A DNA stretch of 64,000 bases from Hymenobacter baengnokdamensis (GCF_008728635.1 NZ_CP044285.1:4092001-4156000); one strand, 5' to 3'. Positions 25,978 to 35,484 are shown, counted from the stretch's first letter. The notes: generated by a model not told the origin, from the sequence alone. Translations and numbers: made by a program.

Positions 25978-26775
25978 ATGGCTGATTACTCATCCTTTAT
26001 CCCGCGCCTTACCGTTGTTGGTGCCGGCCCCGGCGACCCCGAGCTGCTTACCCTCAAGGGCGCGCGGGTGCTGGCGCAAGCCGACGTGGTGCTCTACGAT
26101 GCCCTGGCCAACGCCGAGCTGCTGACCCACGCCCGGCCCACCGCCCGGCGCATCTTCGTGGGCAAGCGCCGGGGCTTCAAAGCCCTGGAGCAGGAGGAGA
26201 TTAACGCCCTCATTGTGAGCGAGGCCCGCCGTTACGGACACGTAGTGCGGCTCAAGGGCGGCGACCCGTTTGTGTTTGGCCGGGGCCGCGAGGAAATGCT
26301 GTATGCCGCTGCCCACGGCCTGGCTACGGCCTACGTGCCCGGCATCAGCAGTGCCGTGGCCGCCGCCGGCCACGCGGGCATTCCGGTTACGCACCGTGGC
26401 TTAAGCGAAGGCTTTCAGGTAATTACTGCCACTACGGCTACCGGCAGCCTGGCCCCGGCCCTGGTCGAAGCAGCGCGGGGCCGCCTCACTACCATCATCC
26501 TGATGGGCCTGCACCGGCTGGCCGATATCATGACCCTCTACTCCCAGCAGGGCCAGGCCGATACGCCGGCGGCCGTGGTGCAAAATGGCACACTACCTAC
26601 TGCGCAGGTAATTACGGGCACCGTGGCCACACTGGCAGCCCGCGTAGCCGGGGCGGGCCTGGGCTCTCCGGCCGTTATCGTGATTGGCGCGGTGGCCAGC
26701 CTTGCCCACGGCCAGGCAGCGCCCGCCACCCCGGCCGACTTGCGGCCGCTGCTGGCTTATGCCAGGGTGGCGTAA
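25978..26775 (+). CDS. cobA: Uroporphyrinogen-III C-methyltransferase
   Basis: This SAM-dependent enzyme methylates uroporphyrinogen III twice to give precorrin-2, the first committed step to siroheme. The 265-residue product shows VGAGPGDPELLTLKG near the N-terminus, VRLKGGDPFVFGRG in the middle, and YVPGISSAVAAAG, all diagnostic of the family. It is a stand-alone enzyme; the dehydrogenase activity found in CysG is supplied by the fusion gene at 33554. It follows cysN by 23 bases in the operon and supplies the prosthetic group of CysI. Confidence 0.96.
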   Translation: MADYSSFIPRLTVVGAGPGDPELLTLKGARVLAQADVVLYDALANAELLTHARPTARRIFVGKRRGFKALEQEEINALIVSEARRYGHVVRLKGGDPFVFGRGREEMLYAAAHGLATAYVPGISSAVAAAGHAGIPVTHRGLSEGFQVITATTATGSLAPALVEAARGRLTTIILMGLHRLADIMTLYSQQGQADTPAAVVQNGTLPTAQVITGTVATLAARVAGAGLGSPAVIVIGAVASLAHGQAAPATPADLRPLLAYARVA

Positions 26776-26809
26776 ATCCAATAAATATACTAAATACTAT
26801 ATAATCCCC

Positions 26810-28606
26810 ATGCCTTCGCTCCCTGCGCCGCTTCCCCCCGGCTTTGACGATTCTACCCTGGCTCAGCTGGCCGATGGCCTCAGCGGCTCGCAGCTGCTGT
26901 GGCTTAGCGGCTATTTCTACGGCCGGGCTACGGGCACGCCGGCCGGAGCCGGCACTACGGCAGCTACCGCCGCGCCCGCTCCGGCTGCAGTGGCCCCCAC
27001 GCTCACTATTCTCTACGGCTCGCACACCGGCAATGGCGCCAAGGTGGCCCGCCAGGCCGCCGAAGCCGCCAGGCAGCGCGGCTTGGCGGCCACGGTGCAG
27101 GACATGAACGAGTACGCGCCCCGCAACCTGGCCCGCGAGCAGGTGCTGCTGCTCATTGTGAGCACCCACGGCGAGGGCGACCCGCCCGTGGCTGCCGAAG
27201 AGCTGCACCAGTTTCTGGGCAGCCCGCGCGCGCCCAAGCTACCCGACCTGTGCTACGCCGTGCTGGCGCTGGGCGACAGCAGCTACCTGCACTTTTGCCA
27301 GACCGGCCGGGATTTTGACGAGCGCCTGGCCGCGCTGGGTGCCCGGCGCCTGCTCGACCGCGTGGAGTGCGATGTGGATTATCAGGCCCGCGCCGCCGCC
27401 TGGATTGCCGATGCGCTGGATAAAATTTCGGCGGAATTAACCCCGGTGTCCAGCCCGGCCGCCGTTATCCACACGCCTGAAAATCCGGCCTACACCCGCG
27501 AGCACCCGTGGTCGGCGCCGGTGCTGGCCAGCATTCAGCTTAATGGCCGCGGCTCGACCAAGGAAACCTACCATATGGAGCTCGACCTGGCCAGCTCGGG
27601 CCTGACCTACGAGCCCGGCGATGCCCTGGCCGTGCTGGCTACCAACGAAGACCCACTGGTGGAGGAAGTACTCCGCGCGGCCCGCCTCAGCGATACCGCG
27701 CTGGTGGCCCTCAGCGGCGAAGAGCTGCCACTGGCCGCCGCGCTGGCCAGCCGCCGCGAGCTAAGCGTGCTCACCCGCGACGTGATTGAGCGCTATGCGC
27801 TACTTGCCCCGCACCATGCCGCCCTGCGCGAGCTGGCTACCGATGCCCAGCGCCTCCAGCCCTACCTCTACGGCCGCGACGTGGCCGACCTGCTGAGTGA
27901 GTTCCCGGTTGATAACCTTACCGCTCAGGTGCTGATTGAGACCCTGCGCCCGCTGCCCAGCCGGGCCTACTCCATCGCCAGCAGCCTGCTTGCCCATCCC
28001 GACGAGGTGCATCTGACCGTGGGGGCCGTGCGCTACGAGGCCCACGGCCGCCGTAAGCACGGTGTTTGCTCATCGTATCTGGCCGACCGCATTGCCGTGG
28101 GCGAAACCGCCCGGGTATTTGTGGAGCACAACGAATACTTCAAGCTGCCCACCGACCCGGCTACCGATATCATCATGCTGGGGGCCGGCACCGGCATCGC
28201 GCCTTTCCGGGGCTTTGTGGAAGAGCGGGTGGAGCTGGGCGCCACCGGCCGCAACTGGCTGCTATTCGGCAACCCGCACTTTACCACCGACTTCCTCTAC
28301 CAGACCGAGTGGCTGCAACACCTCAAGCGCGGCGGGCTGGCCCGGCTCGATGTGGCCTTCTCGCGCGACCAGGCGGCTAAAGTGTACGTGCAGGACCGCC
28401 TGCTCGAAAACAGCCGCGAAGTTTTTGGCTGGCTCGAAGGCGGGGCCAAGCTCTACGTCTGCGGCGACAAGGTGCGCCTGGGCAGTGCCGTGCAGGATGC
28501 CCTCACCGAAGTGGTACGCCGCGAGGCCGACCTGCCTCAGGATGAAGCCATTGCCTATGTGCGCAACCTCCGCAAGCAGCGCCGCTACCTCGAAGACGTG
28601 TATTAG
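26810..28606 (+). CDS. cysJ: Sulfite reductase (NADPH) flavoprotein subunit
   Basis: CysJ takes electrons from NADPH and passes them through FAD and FMN to the siroheme subunit CysI. The 598-residue product has an N-terminal helix with LLWLSGYFYG, a flavodoxin domain (TILYGSHTGNGAKVA, about residues 64-210), an FAD-binding region with RAYSIASSL, and the NADPH site IIMLGAGTGIAPFRGF, ending ...YLEDVY as in the family. I start at ATG 26810; an upstream extension of the frame overlaps cobA. It is 34 bases after cobA. Confidence 0.96.
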   Translation: MPSLPAPLPPGFDDSTLAQLADGLSGSQLLWLSGYFYGRATGTPAGAGTTAATAAPAPAAVAPTLTILYGSHTGNGAKVARQAAEAARQRGLAATVQDMNEYAPRNLAREQVLLLIVSTHGEGDPPVAAEELHQFLGSPRAPKLPDLCYAVLALGDSSYLHFCQTGRDFDERLAALGARRLLDRVECDVDYQARAAAWIADALDKISAELTPVSSPAAVIHTPENPAYTREHPWSAPVLASIQLNGRGSTKETYHMELDLASSGLTYEPGDALAVLATNEDPLVEEVLRAARLSDTALVALSGEELPLAAALASRRELSVLTRDVIERYALLAPHHAALRELATDAQRLQPYLYGRDVADLLSEFPVDNLTAQVLIETLRPLPSRAYSIASSLLAHPDEVHLTVGAVRYEAHGRRKHGVCSSYLADRIAVGETARVFVEHNEYFKLPTDPATDIIMLGAGTGIAPFRGFVEERVELGATGRNWLLFGNPHFTTDFLYQTEWLQHLKRGGLARLDVAFSRDQAAKVYVQDRLLENSREVFGWLEGGAKLYVCGDKVRLGSAVQDALTEVVRREADLPQDEAIAYVRNLRKQRRYLEDVY

Positions 28607-28629
28607 CAGCTGCCCTACTCGCAAAGAGC

Positions 28630-28656
28630 GTCGGGCCGGACTTCACCCGGCCTGAC
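28630..28656 (+). other. GC-rich hairpin between cysJ and the TonB receptor gene
   Basis: GTCGGGCCGG (28630-28639) pairs with CCGGCCTGAC (28647-28656) with one G:U. It stands at the start of a 228-base gap, the longest inside the operon. The short T-rich stretch after it is not contiguous, so it may be a partial terminator or processing site. No clear promoter motif follows before 28835; a 62-codon frame at 28699-28887 in another phase is not convincing. Confidence 0.5.
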
Positions 28657-28834
28657 AACCTTTTACTTACTCACCTCCTGTCGCCTTCGCCTTTCTCCAT
28701 GCGTCACCTTTCCATTTTCACCACTATGCAGCTGGCTGATTCCAGTATGCGGGCCCGATGTCGGACTAACGACGGCTTGTACGCCGCCTCCCACCCGCCT
28801 CCGAACTGCTTACATTCAAGAAATTGCATATTAC

Positions 28835-31738
28835 ATGAAACCCTACTACCCCACGATTTTCCTGTTTTTCCTGCTGCTACTGGCTAGTATCAGCGCTGTG
28901 TTCGCCCAAACTGAAGTTATTGCCATCAGTGGCGTGGTGCAGGAAAAAGGCAGCGGCCAACTGCTTCCCGGCGTGAGTGTCAGCATTAAAGGCACCAGTG
29001 CCGGCACCCAGAGCGATGCCGATGGCCGGTTTGCCCTCAAAGCCAAGCTTAATTACCCCTTTGTGCTCGTTTTCAATGCTATCGGGCACGAACCCATCGA
29101 GCTGGCTATCGTGAGCAGCCGCCAGCCGCTTAGCGTAGCCCTCGAACCCAGGGACGTGCTGACCAGCGAGGTAGTCGTATCGGCCTCCCGAGTTGAGGAA
29201 AACCGGCTCAAGTCGCCGGTCGCCATCGAGAAGCTGGATATCCGCGCCATCAAGGAAACACCCGCCCCAAGCTTCTACGACGCGCTCGAAAACGTGAAGG
29301 GCGTGCAGATGCTCACCAGCAGCCTCACCTTTAAAGTACCCAATACCAGGGGTTTCAACGTCCCGAACAACTTCCGCTTTATGCAGCTCGTCGATGGTGT
29401 TGATATGCAGGCCGCTACCCTGGGCGTACCGCTGGGCAACGCCATCGGGCCTACCGAGCTCGACATTGCCAGCGTCGAGATAACGCCTGGTGCCGCCTCG
29501 GCCCTCTACGGCATGAATGCCATCAACGGCCTGGCCAACCTCACTACCAAAAGCCCTTACACGTACCAGGGCCTGAGCGTGTACCAGAAAATCGGCGTCA
29601 ACCACGTCGATGGCATCGACCGTAACCCGAGCGTGCTCACCGAAACGGCCGTGCGCTGGGCGCAGGCCCTCGGCCCCGGCAGCCGCTGGGCCTACAAGGT
29701 AAACCTCGACTTTTTGCGCGGTACCGACTGGCTCGCCAATAACCAGACTGACCAGAACCCGCAGCCGCTCGCTACGGCCAACCCGGCCTTCCCCGAGCTA
29801 TCGGGCGCCTTCAACCCAGCCGCCGACCTCTGGAACCGCTACGGCGACGACAGCAACTCTTCGCTGACTATCACCGTGCCCTATAATGGTAAAAATCAGA
29901 AGTTTGTCGTAACCCGCACGGGTTATTACGAAAAGGATTTAGTCAACCCCACCGTGCGTAACCTCAAGGCTGATGCCAGCCTCCACTACAAGCTCACCGA
30001 CCAGCTGGAGCTGAGCTACGGCTATCGCTTCGGCCTGATGGACGGGGTGTTTCAACGCGGCAACAAGATTCAGCTCGATGGCGTGACGGTGCAAAACCAC
30101 AAGCTGGAGCTGCAGGGCAGCGACTTTACGGTGCGCGCCTACACATTGCTGGAAAATACCGGTAACTCTTACAATCTTAACCCACTATCGCTTAATCTCG
30201 ACCTTCAGAACGGCTCTAATGCCGTGTGGGGCGCCCGCTTTACCGATGCGCTGAAAAGCCAGCTGGCCTCGGGCGTGGGCTTGGCCCCGGCGATGGTGGC
30301 CGCCCGCACTGCCGCCGACGCCGGCCGCGCCGAGCCCGGCACCCAGGCGTTTAACGACCTCAAAAGCCAGATTATTCGTATCAATAACTGGGATAGCGGC
30401 GTCAATGTGAAGGGGGCGCCTATTCCGGGCGGGGCGGCGCTCAGCCAGCACAGCCGCACGTATCACACAGAAGGGCTCTGGAACCTGGGCCCACGCATCA
30501 AGTTTGCCGATGTGCTGGTTGGGGCCGATGCCCGCCTGTACCAGATTATTCCCGATGGCAACAACTTCGTGGATTTCAGCCGGCCGCTGAGCGACCGCAG
30601 CCAGCCCGGCGGCAGCTACGTGTATTACCAGAAATACGGCGCTTTTGCCCAGGCCAGTAAGCTGCTGCTGAACGATAAGCTCAAGCTAACCGGCTCGCTG
30701 CGCGTCGACTACAACCCCGAGTTTACGGCTAAAGCAAATCCGCGCCTGGCGGCCGTGTATACGGTGGCCGAGAAGCACAACTTCCGCGCCTCGTACCAGA
30801 ACGGCTGGCGCTTCCCTTCCCTGTTTGAGGCACTTTCCTTCGTAAATAACGGTAATGTGCGCCGCGTGGGCGGCCTGGCCCGCGTTAATGAGGGCCTCAA
30901 CTACCTGCAAAACTCTTATACCAAGGCGTCCATCGACCAGTTCAACGCGGCCGTGAATGCCTACGTGGCGGCCAACCAGGGTGCCACCACCAGCCAGGCC
31001 GCTCTGCGGCCCGAGCTGCGCGGCCTGCTGCAAGTAGCCAATCTGCGCGTTGAGCAGCCCGAGCAAATCAACGCCTTCGAAGTAGGCTACCGTAGTGTAC
31101 TATTAGACAATAAATTATCTATCGATGCCGATGCGTATTACAACGTTTACGCCGGTTTTCTGGGTCAGGTGGAGGTGAGCGTGCCCAAAAATGCCGCCAA
31201 TGCTCAGGTATCGGTCGGCACCGACGACGCGGTCCTGGCAGCCCTGCGCGAAAACCGCGACGCCCGCCAGGACCGGTACCGCGTGTATACCAACTCGCGC
31301 CAGAACTACCACAGCTACGGCTCTACGCTGGGCCTGACGTACAATTTCTTCCAGAAATACACCGCCGGCGGCAATGTTAACTACAACGCCTTATCGGCTA
31401 ATACCGAACCTGATGTGTTCGTCACTGGTTTTAATACGCCCAGGTGGGCCGGCAGTGCCTCCTTCGGCAACCGCGAAATTGTGCGCAACCTCGGCTTCAA
31501 CGTTGTTTATCGCTGGCAAACGTCTTTCTACTGGGAAAGTCCGCTCGCCAACGGCACCGTGCCCGCCTATTCCAACCTCGATGCCCAGGTAAACCTGCGC
31601 GTGCCCACGCTGAAATCTACCATTAAGCTTGGCGGCACCAATATAGTAGACCACCGCTATTTTCAATATGCCGCCGGTCCGACCATCGGTGCGCTGTACT
31701 ACGTGAGCGTCACCTTCGATGCCACTGTGCTGCACTAG
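28835..31738 (+). CDS. TonB-dependent outer-membrane receptor
   Basis: A 967-residue outer-membrane transporter. A signal peptide (about 1-24, ending AVFAQ) is followed by a carboxypeptidase-regulatory-like domain (GVVQEKGSGQLLPGVSVSIKG), a plug domain (PVAIEKLDIRAIKETP, ALYGMNAINGLANL) and a long beta-barrel ending YYVSVTFDATVLH. No SusD partner follows, so it is not a Sus-type glycan importer. Its place between cysJ and cysI suggests import of a sulfur source or another compound needed when sulfur is limiting, but this is inference. The substrate cannot be read from the sequence. Confidence 0.92.
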   Translation: MKPYYPTIFLFFLLLLASISAVFAQTEVIAISGVVQEKGSGQLLPGVSVSIKGTSAGTQSDADGRFALKAKLNYPFVLVFNAIGHEPIELAIVSSRQPLSVALEPRDVLTSEVVVSASRVEENRLKSPVAIEKLDIRAIKETPAPSFYDALENVKGVQMLTSSLTFKVPNTRGFNVPNNFRFMQLVDGVDMQAATLGVPLGNAIGPTELDIASVEITPGAASALYGMNAINGLANLTTKSPYTYQGLSVYQKIGVNHVDGIDRNPSVLTETAVRWAQALGPGSRWAYKVNLDFLRGTDWLANNQTDQNPQPLATANPAFPELSGAFNPAADLWNRYGDDSNSSLTITVPYNGKNQKFVVTRTGYYEKDLVNPTVRNLKADASLHYKLTDQLELSYGYRFGLMDGVFQRGNKIQLDGVTVQNHKLELQGSDFTVRAYTLLENTGNSYNLNPLSLNLDLQNGSNAVWGARFTDALKSQLASGVGLAPAMVAARTAADAGRAEPGTQAFNDLKSQIIRINNWDSGVNVKGAPIPGGAALSQHSRTYHTEGLWNLGPRIKFADVLVGADARLYQIIPDGNNFVDFSRPLSDRSQPGGSYVYYQKYGAFAQASKLLLNDKLKLTGSLRVDYNPEFTAKANPRLAAVYTVAEKHNFRASYQNGWRFPSLFEALSFVNNGNVRRVGGLARVNEGLNYLQNSYTKASIDQFNAAVNAYVAANQGATTSQAALRPELRGLLQVANLRVEQPEQINAFEVGYRSVLLDNKLSIDADAYYNVYAGFLGQVEVSVPKNAANAQVSVGTDDAVLAALRENRDARQDRYRVYTNSRQNYHSYGSTLGLTYNFFQKYTAGGNVNYNALSANTEPDVFVTGFNTPRWAGSASFGNREIVRNLGFNVVYRWQTSFYWESPLANGTVPAYSNLDAQVNLRVPTLKSTIKLGGTNIVDHRYFQYAAGPTIGALYYVSVTFDATVLH

Positions 31739-31824
31739 CATTTCCGAAGTTAAAAGCGAAGGGTTAACACCCCGGTTTTATCTCCTTTTAACTCTTCCTT
31801 TTTACTTGTTACCTACGCCACTCC

Positions 31825-33531
31825 ATGTCCGCCACCATCGCCCCCAAGCTTTCCGAAGTCGAGCACGTCAAGATTGCCAGCCGCTACCTGCGCGGTACCC
31901 TGGTCGATAGCCTCGCCAACCGCCTCACCGGCGCCCTCAACCCCGACGATACCCACCTTATCAAGTTTCACGGCTCCTACCAGCAAACCGACCGTGACCT
32001 CGACAGCGAGCGCAAGCAGCAAAAGCTTGAGCCATTGTTTTCCTTTATGATTCGGGTGCGCGTGCCCGGCGGCGTGGCCTCGGCCCGCCAGTGGCAGCGC
32101 ATGGACGCGCTGGCCGATGCCTACGGCAACGGCACGCTCAAGCTTACCACCCGTCAGACTTTCCAGCTCCACGGGGTGCTCAAGCGCAACCTACCGGCCG
32201 CTATCCAGGGCTTTAACGAAGTTCAGATGGACAGTATCGCCGGCTGCGGCGATGTTAACCGCAACGTAATGTGCAACACCAATCCGCACGAGTCGGCGGT
32301 GCATCACCAAGTATACGAGCTGGCCAAAACCATCAGCGCCCACCTCACGCCGCGCACCACGGCCTACCGTGAGATATGGCTCGACGGCAGCCTGCAGGAA
32401 ACCACCGAAGCCGTCGATGATGAGCCGATTTATGGCCATACCTACCTGCCGCGCAAGTTTAAAATTGCGCTGGCTCTGCCGCCCTACAACGACTCCGACA
32501 TCTTCTCCAATGATATCGGTCTCATCGCTATCGAAGAAAATGGCCAGCTGCTGGGCTTCAACGTGGCCGTGGGCGGCGGCCTGGGTATGACCTTCGGCCT
32601 GCCCGAAACCTACCCGCGCCTGGCCGATATTATTGGCTTCGTGCCTACCGCCGAAGTGGTGGAGGTCTGCGAGAAAATCGTGACCATTCAGCGCGATTGG
32701 GGCAACCGCGAAAACCGCAAGCTCTCGCGCCTCAAATACACTATTGACCGCGTAGGTCTGCCGGCTTTCGTGGCCGAGTTGCACCAGCGCCTCGGCTACG
32801 AGCTGACCCCGGCGCGCCCCTATCAGTTTCACAGCTCCAGCGATGCCTTCGGCTGGACCGAAAGCCCTGGCGGCCTCGCCCAGCTCGTGCTCTTCGTGGA
32901 AGGCGGCCGTGTGCTCGACCGCCCCGGCTACCGCCTCAAGTCGGCCCTGCGCGAAATCAGCAGCTTCCACACCGGCGAGTTCCGCCTTACCGGCAACCAG
33001 AACCTGATTCTGGCTAACATCGAGCCCCAGTACCGCGCCCGCATCCAGGCCGGGCTGGAAGAAAACGGCTGCGCGCCCAAGGCCGAACAGCTTACCCGGC
33101 TGCGCCGCGATGCCCTGGCCTGCGTAGCGCTCAATACTTGCTCGCAAGCCTTCGCCGAGGCCGAGCGCTACCTGCCTCAGCTGCTCGATAAGCTCGACGC
33201 TGTTATTCGGGCGCACGACCTGGCCGACGCGGGTATTCTTATCCGCATGACCGGCTGTCCCAATGGCTGCGCCCGCCCCTACCTCGGCGAGATTGGTCTG
33301 GTAGGCCGGGCTCCCGGCCGCTACAACCTTTACCTTGGGGCCGACCACGCCGGCGAGCGCCTCAACAAGCTTTACCGCGAAATGCTGGACGAGGAGGGCA
33401 TTATCCGGGAGTTAACTCCCATTTTCGCTGCCTACGCCGCGCAGCGTCAGGCCCAGGAGGGCTTTGGTGACTTTGTAGTGCGCCAGGGCTACGTGAAGGC
33501 GACTACGCACGGCCTGAATTTTCACGAGTAA
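31825..33531 (+). CDS. cysI: Sulfite reductase hemoprotein subunit (nitrite/sulfite reductase family)
   Basis: CysI reduces sulfite to sulfide at a siroheme-[4Fe-4S] centre with electrons from CysJ. The 568-residue product has two ferredoxin-like repeats and the cluster ligands CVALNTC and TGCPNGCARPYLGEIGLVG (Cys-x5-Cys then Cys-x3-Cys). The first half carries TTRQTFQLHGV and NVMCNTNP. Placement in an operon with cysJ, cobA and cysH makes sulfite rather than nitrite the likely substrate. It begins 86 bases after the receptor gene and is followed 22 bases later by the siroheme/TSUP fusion. Confidence 0.95.
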   Translation: MSATIAPKLSEVEHVKIASRYLRGTLVDSLANRLTGALNPDDTHLIKFHGSYQQTDRDLDSERKQQKLEPLFSFMIRVRVPGGVASARQWQRMDALADAYGNGTLKLTTRQTFQLHGVLKRNLPAAIQGFNEVQMDSIAGCGDVNRNVMCNTNPHESAVHHQVYELAKTISAHLTPRTTAYREIWLDGSLQETTEAVDDEPIYGHTYLPRKFKIALALPPYNDSDIFSNDIGLIAIEENGQLLGFNVAVGGGLGMTFGLPETYPRLADIIGFVPTAEVVEVCEKIVTIQRDWGNRENRKLSRLKYTIDRVGLPAFVAELHQRLGYELTPARPYQFHSSSDAFGWTESPGGLAQLVLFVEGGRVLDRPGYRLKSALREISSFHTGEFRLTGNQNLILANIEPQYRARIQAGLEENGCAPKAEQLTRLRRDALACVALNTCSQAFAEAERYLPQLLDKLDAVIRAHDLADAGILIRMTGCPNGCARPYLGEIGLVGRAPGRYNLYLGADHAGERLNKLYREMLDEEGIIRELTPIFAAYAAQRQAQEGFGDFVVRQGYVKATTHGLNFHE

Positions 33532-33553
33532 CTTACCGCCTGCCCAGCAAGTT

Positions 33554-35095
33554 ATGCTGCCTCCCGCCATGGCTGACCTTCCGCTGCCCCCGCCAGCCGA
33601 TACCGTAGCTTCCACCAGTCCGCCGCCTGCTACTGGTAACGACCTGTTTCCAGTCTTTCTTCAACTGGCGCAGTTTCGGGTATTGATTATCGGTGGGGGC
33701 CGCTTAGCTACGGAGCGCCTGAGTGCTATTTTACGCAATAGTCCTGCCACCAGCGTAACGATAATTAGCCCAGCCCTAACGCCAGCGTTGCACGAGTTGG
33801 CCGCACCCTACCCCCAGATAACGCTCTGTGAGCGCCCGTGGAATGCTACCGATTTTGTCCACCACGAGGTTCTCTTCATCGCTACCGATGAGATTACCCT
33901 TAATCAGCAAATTCAGACCGAATCTGCCCGGTTGCAACTGCTTACCAACGTAGCCGGCTCTGCCGATGGCACCGATTTCTTCCTGGCGTCCGTCGTCCGG
34001 AAAGGCGACCTCAAAATTGCTATTTCCACCAACGGCCAATCGCCCACCGTCGGTAAACGCTTGCGGGAAGTGCTTGAAGAAGCCCTGCCCGGCGAACTAG
34101 CCGCTGTGCTCCAGCAAATGAACCTCATCCGCAGCCGCCTGCAAGGCGATTTCACCCAAAAGGTAAAATCCCTGCATGCCGTTACGGCCGAGCTGGCCCA
34201 CGGCCCCGCCTACGAAACGCCCGCTACCATCTACTGGCGGCGCGTAGCCACTGGCGCACTCATGACCTTCGCGGGCTTTATTCTGCTCAATATTCTTTCG
34301 TATTACGTTACCTGGCCGCAGCTGTGGGCACTGGCACAGTCTTCCACCACCTTCTATACGTTCGTGGCCGTCGGTTTCGGGGCGCAGCTCATCGATGGCC
34401 TGCTTGGCATGGGCTACGGCGTGGTGTCGGCCATCAGCCTGATGAGTATGGGTCTGCACCCGGCCGCCGTCAGCGCCAGCATCCACACCGCCGAGATGTT
34501 TGCTAGTGGAGCATCCGGCTATCACCACTACCGCTTCGGCAACGTTAATAAGCGCCTGTTTCGGGTTTTATTGCTCCCTGGCGTAGCCGGCTCCATCAGT
34601 GGTGCGCTGCTTCTAACGCACTTTGGGGATAAATACGGCACTTGGATTAAGCCCGCTCTAGCATTTTACCTGCTTCTACTCGGTGTTCGCATTATCAGCA
34701 AAGCCATTCGCAAGCCCCAGCAAGGCCGCCGAAAAGTTAAGAACGCTGGCTGGCTCGCTGGCGCTGGGGGCTTTCTGGACTCCTTTGGCGGCGGCGGTTG
34801 GGGGCCTCTTGTTACCAGCACCCTTATTGCTAATGGCCGTACCCCACAATACGTTATTGGGACAGTAAGCCTCGTCGAATTCTTTGTGACTTTTGCCAGT
34901 GCCCTAACCTTTTTCTCCTTGTTGGGCCTCTCTCACTGGCAAATCATTCTTGGCCTTATCGTAGGTGGTGTGGCAGCTGCTCCCATCGCCGCGCGCCTCG
35001 CCGGACGTATTCCTACCCGCTTCATGTTTGTCGGCGTGGGCCTAATGGTTATTTTTTGGAGCCTCTGGACGTTAGGTAAAATCGTTATGCAGTAG
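33554..35095 (+). CDS. Fusion: precorrin-2 dehydrogenase-like (Met8/CysG-N) domain + TSUP (TauE/SafE) transporter
   Basis: A 513-residue two-part protein. Residues of about 30-210 form an NAD-binding domain of the Met8/CysG N-terminal type (FRVLIIGGGRLATERLSAIL, then LLTNVAGSADGTDFFLASVV and ISTNGQSPTVGKRLRE), expected to oxidise precorrin-2 to sirohydrochlorin and perhaps insert iron. From about 225 on there are some eight hydrophobic helices with the TSUP signatures GFGAQLIDGLLGMGYGV and GGFLDSFGGGGWGPLVTSTL. TSUP proteins move sulfite, sulfate or organosulfonates. The fusion would place a siroheme-synthesis step at the membrane beside a sulfur transporter. Met6 (33569) is an alternative start. 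It ends the operon. Confidence 0.9.
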   Translation: MLPPAMADLPLPPPADTVASTSPPPATGNDLFPVFLQLAQFRVLIIGGGRLATERLSAILRNSPATSVTIISPALTPALHELAAPYPQITLCERPWNATDFVHHEVLFIATDEITLNQQIQTESARLQLLTNVAGSADGTDFFLASVVRKGDLKIAISTNGQSPTVGKRLREVLEEALPGELAAVLQQMNLIRSRLQGDFTQKVKSLHAVTAELAHGPAYETPATIYWRRVATGALMTFAGFILLNILSYYVTWPQLWALAQSSTTFYTFVAVGFGAQLIDGLLGMGYGVVSAISLMSMGLHPAAVSASIHTAEMFASGASGYHHYRFGNVNKRLFRVLLLPGVAGSISGALLLTHFGDKYGTWIKPALAFYLLLLGVRIISKAIRKPQQGRRKVKNAGWLAGAGGFLDSFGGGGWGPLVTSTLIANGRTPQYVIGTVSLVEFFVTFASALTFFSLLGLSHWQIILGLIVGGVAAAPIAARLAGRIPTRFMFVGVGLMVIFWSLWTLGKIVMQ

Positions 35096-35111
35096 TAGGG
35101 AGCATTATAAA

Positions 35112-35170
35112 AATAGTTATTAAGACAAAAGGCATACTTAAATAGTATGCCTTTTGTCTTAATAACTATT
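35112..35170. terminator. Very strong hairpin terminator at the end of the sulfate assimilation operon
   Basis: Arms 35112-35138 and 35144-35170 are 27-base perfect reverse complements around a TAAAT loop, starting 16 bases after the last stop codon. The arm begins AATAGTTATTAAGAC. Its symmetry could also stop any read-through from the opposing rRNA operon. Confidence 0.85.
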
Positions 35171-35322
35171 AAAAATTCAAACATCTTCATATAATGAAAA
35201 TGCTTTTTACTCTATTGCGTATGCTTATCACTTTCGTAAGTGCCTGATAACAGAAGATAGGCGTCTTATTTAGGCTGAAATTATAGGTCAAGGGCGGGCT
35301 GTAGTAAAGGGTACACACGCAA

Positions 35323-35365
35323 AAGCCCTGCTTACGCGCTGGGGAAAGCGGGGTAAGCAGGGCTT
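35323..35365 (-). terminator. rRNA operon terminator
   Basis: The 13-base stem AAGCCCTGCTTAC / GTAAGCAGGGCTT lies 13 bases beyond the 5S 3' end. On the minus strand it is followed by a short T-run (plus-strand AAAA at 35321-35324). Confidence 0.85.
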
Positions 35366-35377
35366 GGGTTATAAAGT

Positions 35378-35484
35378 TGGCGGCGACCGACTCTCCCACC
35401 GGTGAAGGCAGTACCATAGGCGCACCGGGGCTTAACGACTCTGTTCGGAATGGGAAGAGGTGAACACCCGGGCTAAAGCCACCA
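35378..35484 (-). rRNA. rrf: 5S ribosomal RNA
   Basis: The minus strand carries the 5S core GTTCACCTCTTCCCATTCCG, AACAGAGTCGTTAAG and GGTGGGAGAGTCGGTCGCCG. Its ends TGGTGGC and GCCGCCA pair to close the molecule, giving about 107 nt. Ends are estimated from this stem. Last gene of the minus-strand rRNA operon. Confidence 0.92.

Noticed and set aside
28699..28887. 62-codon open frame before the TonB receptor, with three Cys
   Set aside because: It overlaps the receptor start in another frame, and I see no structured leader; not convincing as a leader peptide.
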